Shown piece by piece: positions 22,976-32,234 of a stretch of DNA of 64,000 bases. Origin of the DNA: Amorphophallus konjac (lineage: Eukaryota; Streptophyta; Magnoliopsida; Alismatales; Araceae). The stretch is taken from NCBI GenBank assembly GCA_022559845.1, contig CM040123.1, forward strand, positions 320,149,933-320,213,932. The letters run 5' to 3'. A model generated the notes under the pieces. That model had not been told where the DNA came from. It was given only the letters and a program-made list of their open reading frames with translations, and did no database searches. Within the stretch, counting starts at the first letter, position 1, and each line of letters opens with the position of its first letter. The translations under genes and the position numbers were made by a program.

Positions 22976-24643
22976 ATGGCTGCCCCAAGTGGTTCTTCTG
23001 TCCCTGCTGCTGCTGTCGGTGCCGACCTCATTCCGCGGGGTCCCGTGCCAGCGGTCACGTGGCTTAATGTGGAGGACCTGGATCGCGAACATGCGGAGAT
23101 GGCTGCCTTGGCAGAGTCGTCGGAGTCTGACCGGGAGAGCATGGACTTTGGCCGGCTTGCCAGAGTTGACAGCGGCTTCACTTTTGATCGGGCCACCGGG
23201 GAGTACAGGAAAGACTTCCCGAAGGATCGGCACCTTGATCGATTCCTGAAGCACCTGCGCTCCCGGGAGGGGCGAGACTTCCGCACGATAAAGGCTGTAG
23301 AGCGGGCCATCCTGCACGCCCGGGACAGTCTATTGTACAGCGTCCCCAGGAGCATCCCGATGTATCTGGTGGGAGAAGCCCGGGAATGGAAGCCGGTCCT
23401 GGGGATCGAGGGGGTGCTGCCAGCTGAAGACAAGCTGGTGCGAGCGCCTCAGTTTACTCCAGCAAGATGGGACATGTCTGCCGGGAAGGTGCACAACGAG
23501 CCGCCTCGATTCGGCTTATTCTTGGCTCCCTTGAAATGGGGCTACCGAGAAGAGCCCTTCATCTTGGACTGCTTAGCCGTCCGGTTCAAGTATGAGCTGT
23601 CGCTGGGTTGGTTCAGGGAGCTGAAGCTTCAAGACGCCCACAGCTTCCGGAAAGGGGCGGTGGAGTTTACGGAGTATGTATTATTCAATTACGCCCCACT
23701 GCTGGTTCGGGCCGGCATCTACCACAGCGTATACGCCTCCCGGTATGGCTACCCCATCTCCAAGGGTCTCTGTTGCGGCATGATAGAGGTATTTAGCGCA
23801 GAGACTAACACCTTCTACACGGCAGAGGGCGAGACTTCTCTTGACTTATGGAGTCTCGATCAGCTGAGTGGCTTGCCCATTGACGGGGAGCCTTATGAAG
23901 AAGTGTGCCTCCCCGATCTAATCAAGGATGAGACTAACGGGGATGGCTATTATTCTCTTGGGTACTCGTACCGGTACCTAATGAAGGCGTACCGGGAGCT
24001 GTACCAGTTGTCGCACAAGGGAAAGCAGCCCGCCCGCGGGGACAGGAAGAGGGTGCGCATGGTCCTGTGGCTGGAATACTTCTATGACGGGGTGAAGCAA
24101 TATGAAGAGTTTCCCCGTGTTGGCACCGCTGTTGCTCGCAAGAAGCGCACGAAGCCCAAGCTTGGTGTGAAGATCCCCTCCAAGGGGCGTCGGGGCGGGC
24201 CTAATCCGATGGGCGTCGACCCGCTAACCCACTGTGCAGCCTATCTCACGTACTGGCTGTGCTCATTTGCCATGCCGTACGGGGACGAGACAGTGATTCG
24301 GCCGGACGCCATCTACCCGGCATGCCAGATGGCGTGGGGGATTAAGCTATCTTTGTGCCCGGCAACGCTCTGCTTGATCTACAAGGCGCTGGGAGATATT
24401 AGCACCCATCAGTTCCCGAGGCAGGCCCGGTATGTGTGCCCACTACATTTCTTCAACGCGTGGGTCTGTTCACTGTTCCCGGAGTTTGCCCCGCGAGTCC
24501 TTCAGGACTGGGGGCTAGTGCCAAGGATGCTGGAGTTTGCGAGTGCAGAGCCGGCTTCCACTTCCATGCGGATGTTCGATATCCGGGGCCGGTTGACAAC
24601 GGTCCCCTGGGATGCGGCCGGTACCATTCATTTCTGGACGCTG
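22976..24643 (+). CDS. Antisense gene exon with plant mobile domain (556 codons)
   Basis: An uninterrupted frame of 556 codons, the longest on the plus strand in the gypsy. The N-terminus is Ala/Ser-rich. Residues 60-150 are charged, and residues 150-300 include WKPVLGIEG and GYPISKGLCCGMIEVF. The mobile-domain-like part follows from about residue 400. The frame ends inside the solo LTR at 24644, so the native exon continues at 26721. Confidence 0.8.
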
Positions 24644-26715
24644 TGATGCGGGACGGAACTGACAAATGGACTAAACCTATGATGAAGACCAAGTGCGGCC
24701 AGCACTCACACGTGACAAGGCAAGCCGAGTGATCGACCTCCGTACTATTCCTCCGAAGAGAGGCGTCTCTCAACAAGAAACCCAAGTCCACGGTCGTCGC
24801 TATGAGGGAAGCGAGTGGATCAAAGCGGCAAAGGAGCCGACGCGCAACTATAGGAGTCTAGTCCGAGCTCGGTGCTCGACTAGGGCCACGGAATGGGATA
24901 CTCTCACTCACGATCTCGCGGTGTTGAATGCTAGCTAGGATCCCTACACTCTCACGCGGCATATAAGATCACATACTAGTAAAGCAAAATGCCAAGGGGG
25001 GGAGCGTCGCACGTACCTCCACGCCTAGGCGTGGGGAAGGAACCCCGGCCGAGACCGACAACCCCGATACACACAATGAAAGAATAGGTACAAGCCAGCA
25101 ATGGTGCCCACTCCTCGCAGGGAGATAACAGGCTACAACAATTCCATTCGGGGCGGCCGATACACGGGCTGACGGGCGGCACTCGGTGAAGGGTTGGCCA
25201 CGAGGAGGGTCCGGATGACGATCAGCAGAATCGCAGCAACGCGCGACTCGGTGGTAAACGTTCCCACGAATGGATCCGGAGTCCGATTGGGGCGCCGTCA
25301 GCGAGGGCGTGTAGTTAGGTCGCAGGAGGAAGCCTCGGCCAAAAGGCTTGCTCAGATTCCGTCCGTGGAAGCCGTGGCCGCACCTGCAAGTGGGGACAAG
25401 GAATCTGCTCCCAGAACTACGCTGCCGAGCGGGGAAAATGGTAACTCGCTGCTCCGGTAGGCGAACGAGGCCCCGCTTGTGGGAGGACGTCGGGGACGCA
25501 GAGCAGCAGGTCCGGACCAAAGAGCTCGATCAGATCTGGTCGTGGTTGGACGCTTGAACTTTGGAAGTCGCCGGTTGTCCTGGCACCGGGTGGACTGGGC
25601 AGACCCGCGCGACCTCACGGGAACGGACGCCACGAACAGCTCGGACGTCGGAACGAGACGAGGTTGGCGGCGTTGGATAGAGGACGACGAGAGGTACAAA
25701 CCCTGAAGAAATCAGCTCCAAACTCGGAGTTGTCCGTCCTGTGGGATTTTCGCAAGAAGGAGGGTGGATCTGGGCGCGCAGAGAAGGAGGCTCCTGCGCT
25801 AGCTCACGAGAAAACTCGCCACGGGTGGTGCTGACCTCGGATCGAGGCGAAACCAAAGCCCACGCGCTGCCGACTCGTAGAAGTATCCACCAAAAAAAAG
25901 GAGGGGCTCGGATTCGACCCGCACCGGATGGGGACGCCGCTGCAACTCGGTGCCGAATCTGGAACACGCGAACTCGAACCGGAGACGAAGTAGAAGGGAG
26001 GAAGAACCTCGGCGTCGCACCGAGGGGATGGGGAGTCGCACCCCGGGGTTGCTCCCGTCGCAGGAGCAGAGGAGGAAGAGAGGGTCGCCCTCTCCAAGGG
26101 GTGGCTGCGCAAATGGCTGCTCAATCAAAATATTTCATTCATTCATTAATTTTTAACAAAGAAAATGCTAAGACTATATAGTTGGGGAGGGGAGCTAGGG
26201 TTTCTACCACCAAATGGGGAGATGGGGGCGCAAATGGGAGGGGGTAGGGGCGGCCAGCTCTCCTCCCATCAAGGAGGGAATCTCTCCTTCAATCAAGGAG
26301 GTTCCTCCAATCAAGGAGGGATCAAAGGAAGGGGCGGCCAAAGGAGGGAGTGGAGAAAGGGGAAGGCGGCTGCCACCTCTTCCACTTGGAGGAGGTGAGA
26401 GGTGCGCCCAAAACCCTAACCCTAGGGGGTGGGTGCGCAAACCCCAAATGGGCCAAGAGAAGTGGAGCACAAGATGGCCCACTAACCCCTTTGCCCTCTA
26501 AATAAGCCTACAAAGCACAAAAGATGTCTAATTGGCCTACAAAGGCCCACAACTAGATAGAAGTGTCCACGCAGGGACTAATCCAAGGCCCAACATGGCC
26601 TAAAGCATGAAATAAATGGGGATAACTCTGCTAGTCTGCTAAATGATCGCCGAGCCAAAGGGATGCCGGCGTGCTCCGTGTGCTCCGTCGAGTGAAGCGG
26701 CGCGTGTCCTCACCA
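24644..26715 (-). mobile_element. Solo LTR of TR-GAG-related family
   Basis: 2,072 bp, TGATGCGGGACGG...CACCA, flanked by CGCTG (24639-24643 and 26716-26720). There is no internal primer site, ORF or second LTR, so it is a solo LTR left by recombination. Orientation is minus by comparison with the TR-GAG element. It carries a perfect 16-bp palindrome CCACGCCTAGGCGTGG at about 25019-25034. A minus-strand TATA-like sequence lies near 26173-26181. Small ORFs inside are not supported. Confidence 0.92.
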
Positions 26716-26720
26716 CGCTG

Positions 26721-28260
26721 GCTGCACACTCAAGCCCCCTTGTGAATAACAAGAGAGAATGTAAAGACGACAAGGTGGAGAAGTACGTCCACCCAATCAG
26801 CCAAGATAATGTGGTCCGCCCACTGCTGGAACCGGAGCTGAGGGACTGGGCGCTATCCATTCGCCCGAGCGTGTTGGTGTTCAGGAAGGGGGATAATGTG
26901 CTACTGGAGCCGTATTATCCCTTCCGGTTTGGTCGCAACTTCGGGTATGACCAGCATATCCCTGTCTATCATGCACAATTCGGCCTGCCTTCGCGGAACA
27001 TCCGGGGAAGTTCAGTTGCTGAGCATACCAAGAGCTGGTGGGACTTTTTCCACCGGGCGGACACTGCCTCTTTCAGGGTGCCGGCCCCGGGTCGCATTCC
27101 TCGAGTGACCCAGGACAACATAAAGTGGTGAAACGCCCGGACGGCCTTCTATCGGTTGCACAAGACCGACTACTGGGATGGGGCCGAGAGGAGATTCCTT
27201 AGTCGGCAATCGGTGCCAGTACTTGATATTGAGCCAGATCATCTTCTTCGGCTCAAGAACAGGCAGGAGAGAGAGGTAGCGGCATACATGGCTGCTCGTC
27301 GGGAAGCTCGGGATGCGAGGCCGATGCCGAAAGTGGAGCTGCCTCCGGTGGCGAAGGACGACTATAAGAAGACATTGCGGGATCTTTGCCGGATAGGGAG
27401 TGATCATCTGGAGCTCATTAACTATCCGCTCCCTATAGAGGAGGAGGGCACCCCCGCAAAGAGCTGACGTCCGGAGAGAGATACGCTCTGCCCGTACCGC
27501 ACATTCATGAGGCGGGAGGAGAGGAAGCCCGAAAACTATAAGGACACCACGTGGCTATATGTCCTTCTCCGAGTGAACGGACTGACGATCGAAGATCAGA
27601 GGGCCTCCATCCTGGGCAAGCGCCTGCACATCCCGTACTATTATGCTGACGGGTGGGGCATAGACCACTTCAGCCTCTTCTGCCACCTTTCCCTGAAGAA
27701 GCACGCGGATCTGGCCAGTCTTACGGACCGGTGCCAGAAGATCGAGGATGTGTGCTGGCTCGTTCGAGAGGCGGCGCGTCAGGATAAAGAGCCATCCCTG
27801 AGCTACTGGCCGATTACACTACGACTGTATACTGGCCCTCACGGTACTCGATCTCTTTTTCTTCTTTTGTCTTCGTCTCTTATCATCGCAGCCTTTGCAG
27901 ATAGTTGGATGCTAATCATGAATACGTGTTTGTTATTTCTCTTTTCCTTTCTGGCAGACCACCCCGATAGCGCGCAAATGGCCACGTACCGGAATCTCCT
28001 TCGGCTTGTGCAGAAGCCTGCATATTTTGAAGCCGCGTCACTAGTCCCGACTGCGGCTCCTCTGCCCAAGGCAGCGAAGAGGCCGCGGGCAAAATCTCCC
28101 GTGAAGAAAGCAGTGGATGCCGCAAAGGTGGCTAAGCAGCGGGACACAAAGCGGAGAAAAACGGAGGCGGCCACGGCCCCGACTGCCATTCCTCCGGCGC
28201 CACGGGTCCCGTCCTTTGAGGAGTTCGAGGTTGCCCGGACCGAGCCGAGCCAACCTGCCG
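26721..28260 (+). pseudogene. Antisense gene, middle exons
   Basis: The frame carries on from 24643 after removal of the solo LTR. It contains PHISQDNVVRP, YYPFRFGRNFGYDQHIPVYH and LHKTDYWDG, with TGA stops at 27129-27131 (in a KW-NAR context, probably former TGG) and 27465-27467 (former CGA likely). An intron at 27844-27957 has GT...AG ends and a CTAAT branch-like sequence; its length is a multiple of three and it has no stop, so the reading frame also stays open through it. The end of this block is a basic AKSPVKKA module followed by SFEEFEV. Confidence 0.72.
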
Positions 28261-28324
28261 GTTAGCGCCTCCGACTGTTAGCATGCCTTTTAAGCCTATT
28301 TCTTTATCTTTATTTCGGAGCAAG

Positions 28325-29623
28325 GTCTCGACGCCTGAATGTTTCCTTTCGTTTCAACCCCTATGGAGGAGCCCACACCTGCGCCTATTCCTGCTGTGGA
28401 GGAGCCAGTCCCTGCGCCCCTTCCAGACGTGGGTGAAGTCGCAGCTGCGGCGAGGAAGACTTCGGCGCTGACCCCGACTCCCTCACCGGTAGCACAGGGG
28501 AGGTCCCGGGCCAAGTCGCCTGTTAAGAAGGCATTGGCTGCTGCCGAGGTGGCCAGGCGGGAAGCGTCAAAGCGGAGAGGGGCCGAGGGATCCCCGGCTC
28601 CTACGGCCGTCTCTCCGGTGGCCCCCATCTTGTCTTTCGAGGAGTTTGAAGTCACCCGGGCCGGACCGAGTCACGATGCTGACGAGGTCCAACAGTCGCC
28701 AACATCGTCTGGGATTGGCTTGCTTCCTGAGCTGGCCCCGCATGCGCGCACGGCGACCATGCGCTTCTTCCTTACAGGCGGCACGAAGGAGCCGGCGCCC
28801 GTGCTGATCCCGGGCGAGGGTACGGCTGGGACTCTCGAGAAGGCCTTGCCTGTTGAGGAAGCCCGTGGGTCACCCCGTGCCGCAGGAGCTGAAGAGGGTA
28901 TTTGCCTTTGTCGGCTTAATCGGCTTCTTCTCTTTTTTTATTTCCTGGGGGCCAATTGGGCTTGATATAACCCTTTTTTTTTTGTGTGCCAGGCATAGCA
29001 GAGGCGGTCGCTGGGCTATTTGGGCCCCGCGTGCAACTCCCGACGACACGTCTATATGTGAGGAGGAGGCTGAAGTCCGGCGTACCAGCCTCATCTAGCC
29101 CGAGGGAGGGTGCGTCAGCCATTGACCTCGAAGTGGAGGCCCCTTTGCCGGCAAGGGGAGAGCCTGCGATGGTCGAGTCATCGTCGGGCGAAGAGGTAGA
29201 CTATAACTACTCCTCCGATGAAGCGACTCCTGACGAGGGCGTGTCCGGGGCATCGGAGCCGCCTGAGCCGGTCTTCGGGCCCCCCTTACTTGCTGGCTCC
29301 CCGAGCTTTGTGGGGAAGACTGCTGTAAGTGTGAGCTTGCTTAGGCCGGCTCCTTCCTCTCCTTCTTGGTTATCTAATGATCTTTTCTTGTCAATTCCGG
29401 GTTTCAGGGGCTTGACTTGCCGGAGGCTGTGGAAAAGGGTACCCCAGTTGCGCCGATCGACCGTCAGGTAGGGGTCGATGTGGGCTCGGGCAAACTAGCC
29501 CTTCTATTCGAGGCTCTTGAGCAAGAGTCGGCCGCGGGAACTTCAAGTGTTTCCGAAGCCGCGGCCGAGCCTCTGGAGGAAGGAGAGATTGCGCCCGAAG
29601 GCCGCGTCCTCACGGTGGCCGAG
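28325..29623 (+). CDS. Antisense gene, acidic/proline-rich exons
   Basis: Three exons (to 28897, 28993-29324, 29408-29623) are joined by introns 28898-28992, 29325-29407 (donor GTAAGT) and 29624-29712 (donor GTAAGC), all phase-compatible. The first repeats the basic AKSPVKKA...SFEEFEV module of the previous block. The rest is low-complexity, rich in Pro, Glu and Ser, with acidic clusters such as SSSGEEVDYNYSSDEATPDE. The acceptor at 28324 is uncertain and leaves a TGA at 28336-28338. Confidence 0.65.
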
Positions 29624-29712
29624 GTAAGCAGGGTTTTATGGCTCTTCCCACTTCTCGTCCTTGCGTAATTTATTCCCGGCGACGGGCGGCTAACCGTATT
29701 TCATGTGGGCAG

Positions 29713-30906
29713 GTGGTGCCGACGACCGGGAAGATGCCTGGCCGCTCTCGCAAGGCAATCGCCAAGCGGAGGCTGATTACCGGTCAGCCACCAGCGGGGG
29801 GATCGACTCCGGCATCTGTTCCGGAGGTGGAGACTCTTGCCGTGCTTGTGCAGGCGGGAAGCGTCCCTCACCTGCTGGTTCCACTTCCACCCCTTCCGAG
29901 GCTGCCGGCCCAGATGGAGGATCCTCTCTTGAGACAGATATTCACGGGGCTTCGTGCGCATCTGGAGGGGCCCCAGATGCGAGAGAAAAGTCCGTGGGTG
30001 ATGGCGTCGGGTCTGGCTTTACTCGAAGCTCCTCCTCTAGCCGAAGTGATGGCACCTGCACCCCTGCCCCTTGGAGCAGTGGCAGAGGCGGGCCGGACGG
30101 AGGCAGAGGAGGTAGGGGAGCTCCAAACGATGGGGGCACCGGAGGCTTCGGCAATGGTCTTGTCCGCTCCCCCGGCAGTGGCTGGCCAAGGGTCTCTCGT
30201 CGAGCTACGCCGGCCGGGCGACTTGACCCTTGCCCTTCCTTCATCTTCAGCGGCGGTAGACACCGACCTGTGGGCAGAAGTGGACAGCACCGTGGAATTC
30301 ACTCCTCCGGTCGTGCCCTCAGTCAGCCATATGTCATCAGAAGCGCCAGTCCGCCAAATGCTGATCACTCTACGGACCATGCTCCTAGCCGACCCTTCTC
30401 TGTCATATAGGGAGGTGCATACTATAGTGGTGCAGTTGACCGGGGCGTTGCAAGTGCTCAGCTGCCCGTTGGGGGAATGGTCGCGGCGGGTTCTGTTGTT
30501 GCTGAAGTATGTCAAGCGCCGCGAGTTCCTGGAGACCCAGGCTCCTGACGAACGTGCCGCCCTTGATGCTCAGGCAGACGAGTATCTGCAGACCTTAGAG
30601 GCCCGACGCCATAGTAGAGAACGCCACGGAAAGGCCTTAGAGGAAGGCGAAGGCAGCGTTCGTTCCTTCAAGAGCCGGATCGAGAAGCTGGAGGGCTACC
30701 TCGCTGCGGCTAAACTTGGCCTTGCCGAGGCGGAAAGGACGGTGGCAGAGGAGAGGGAAGCTCTTGCCATCGCTGACGTTGAAATGGTGTCCGTCGAAGC
30801 GGAGCTCGCCCGTCTTGAGGAATTGAGAGGCCGACTGCGCGATATGACGAACTTCCCATGCGTCGGGATCCTCCCTCTCGAGGACATCTTCAGGGACATC
30901 GACTAA
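29713..30906 (+). CDS. Antisense gene, terminal exon with coiled coil
   Basis: An open frame of 397 codons ending in TAA at 30904-30906. The first half is Pro/Ala-rich. Residues about 230-390 of the exon form a predicted long helix with regular hydrophobic spacing (RIEKLEGYLAAAKLGLAEAE, VEAELARLEELRGRLRD), consistent with a coiled coil for oligomerisation. The 3' end faces the 3' end of pol, about 1.3 kb away. Confidence 0.7.
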   Translation: MVPTTGKMPGRSRKAIAKRRLITGQPPAGGSTPASVPEVETLAVLVQAGSVPHLLVPLPPLPRLPAQMEDPLLRQIFTGLRAHLEGPQMREKSPWVMASGLALLEAPPLAEVMAPAPLPLGAVAEAGRTEAEEVGELQTMGAPEASAMVLSAPPAVAGQGSLVELRRPGDLTLALPSSSAAVDTDLWAEVDSTVEFTPPVVPSVSHMSSEAPVRQMLITLRTMLLADPSLSYREVHTIVVQLTGALQVLSCPLGEWSRRVLLLLKYVKRREFLETQAPDERAALDAQADEYLQTLEARRHSRERHGKALEEGEGSVRSFKSRIEKLEGYLAAAKLGLAEAERTVAEEREALAIADVEMVSVEAELARLEELRGRLRDMTNFPCVGILPLEDIFRDID

Positions 30907-31361
30907 GCGTTGCATCCCTTAATTCCTTTTTCTTTTCTTTTGAATGTGACACAGGGGTATGCCCCGCAGCACATGTAGTCTGGTCCCCTTTCTGAATAGA
31001 GTAGAACATTTATGATTTCACGCGTTCTTTGTGTGTGCATTCGTCCCAGAGGGAGCTTTCTTACCCTTCTTTCTCTTCTGTGTACATTATTTTCTTCTTC
31101 CCCTCCTTCCCCTCTTTTGTGCTGAACCACGTTAGCAGGGTATGGGTCTTTGCGAAGATTTGCTTCGGGAGAACCAGGCGGGGACCGACGTCAGGGTACA
31201 GGAGAGTGCTCGCCTTCCCAGGGGGAGGACGATGGGACCACTCCACCATACCGAACGGGCGACTCCCTGGTTTCGCCGCAATATTGGAAGCGCGTGCTGG
31301 CCTCAAGCGGGGGGCCTCGGTCAGAGACCGGACTTCTCGTCGGCCAGAGGGGACGGAGAGA
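30907..31361. other. 3' flank of antisense gene
   Basis: A non-coding stretch between the TAA at 30906 and the tandem array. No canonical AATAAA is seen. The AT-rich segment ATAGAGTAGAACATTTATGA near 31000 could serve as a polyadenylation region. Confidence 0.5.
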
Positions 31362-31875
31362 AGAGTTTGTTTAGTCAATGATCCGGACGGGAGGTCCGAG
31401 CCAAAGGGGTACTCACCGCCCGGGGAGGACGGAGAGAAGAGTTTGTTTAGTCAATGACCCGGACGGGAGGTCCGAGCCAAAGGGGTGCTCACTGCCCGGG
31501 GAGGACGGAGAGAAGAGTTTGTTTAGTCAATGACCCGGGGAGGACGGAGAGAAGAGTTTGTTTAGTCAATGACCCGGACGGGAGGTCCGAGCCAAAGGGG
31601 TACTCACCGCCCGGGGAGGACGGAGAGAAGAGTTTGTTTAGTCAATGACCCAGACGGGAGGTCCGAGCCAAAGGGGTACTCACCGCCTGGGGAGGACGGA
31701 GAGAAGAGTTTGTTTAGTCAGTGACTCGGACGGGAGGTCCAAGCCACAGGGGTATTCACCGCCCGGGGAGGACGGAGGGAAGAATTTGTTTAGTCAATGA
31801 CCCGGACGGGAGGTCCGAGCCAAAGGGGTACTCACCGCCCGGGAAGGACGGAGAGAAGAGTTTGTTTAGTCAACT
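31362..31875. repeat. 76-bp tandem repeat, about seven units
   Basis: GAGTTTGTTTAGTCAATGAC recurs about every 76 bp, with GGACGGGAGGTCCGAGCC and CCGCCCGGGGAGGACGGAG in each unit and one shortened unit near 31535. It lies between the convergent 3' ends of pol and the antisense gene. Confidence 0.95.
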
Positions 31876-31916
31876 TTTAGTACCTCCGCTGATGCGGGGC
31901 GGTGACTGGAAATGGG

Positions 31917-32160
31917 GGGCATTCCCCTTTTCTGGTTTTTTTTTATCCTTCTTTTGCTCTTTTCTTTCCCTTCTTTTTTTCCTTCTTTCTTTTTTTTCTT
32001 TCTTTTTCTTTCTTTTCTCTTCTCTCTTTTTCTCTTTTCTTTTTCTTTTATTATTTTTTTTCTTCCTTTCTTTTTTTTTCTCATACATATATTTTTTGTT
32101 CTCTCAACTTTTCTTTTTTTTTTTTACTTTTCTCTTCTTTCTTCTCTTTTTTTTTTGAAA
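31917..32160. repeat. Long pyrimidine tract between convergent genes
   Basis: About 240 bp of nearly pure T/C on the plus strand (A/G-rich on the strand of pol). The Phe/Leu-rich and Lys/Arg-rich ORFs here are low-complexity artefacts. Confidence 0.92.
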
Positions 32161-32234
32161 ACGTGGATGGTAGCCAAGTTATTTGGACATTAATCAGGCA
32201 AATCCGCCCAAAAATAGGGCGAAGAGTAATATTA

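Larger units (their letters stand above)
22976..30906 (+). pseudogene. Antisense spliced gene with plant mobile domain and C-terminal coiled coil
   Basis: Runs opposite to gag-pol. A splice acceptor (TTTGCAG ending 22971) lies four bases before the ATG, implying a 5' UTR intron. Coding blocks are 22976-24643, 26721-27843, 27958-28260, 28325-28897, 28993-29324, 29408-29623 and 29713-30906. Except for the uncertain third junction, introns (114, 64, 95, 83 and 89 bp) have GT...AG ends and matching phases, and the blocks total 1,803 codons. The solo LTR at 24644-26715 sits in the first exon and the frame resumes exactly after its TSD. Probable stops are TGA at 27129-27131, 27465-27467 and 28336-28338. 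Residues about 400-500 (LTYWLCSFAMP, ACQMAWGIKLSL, HFFNAWVCSLFPEF) resemble the aminotransferase-like plant mobile domain. Antisense ORFs of this kind are known in Tat elements; the function is unknown. Confidence 0.78.

Noticed and set aside
24644..26715. Several Arg-rich ORFs of 100-183 codons as genes between the exons
   Set aside because: They lie inside a solo LTR, occur on both strands and have no recognisable domain.
22976..30906. Plant-mobile-domain gene as a host (MAIN-like) gene captured by chance between insertions
   Set aside because: It lies inside the gypsy boundaries defined by LTRs, TSD and purine tract, in the position where Tat elements carry antisense ORFs. Capture by the element in the past remains possible.
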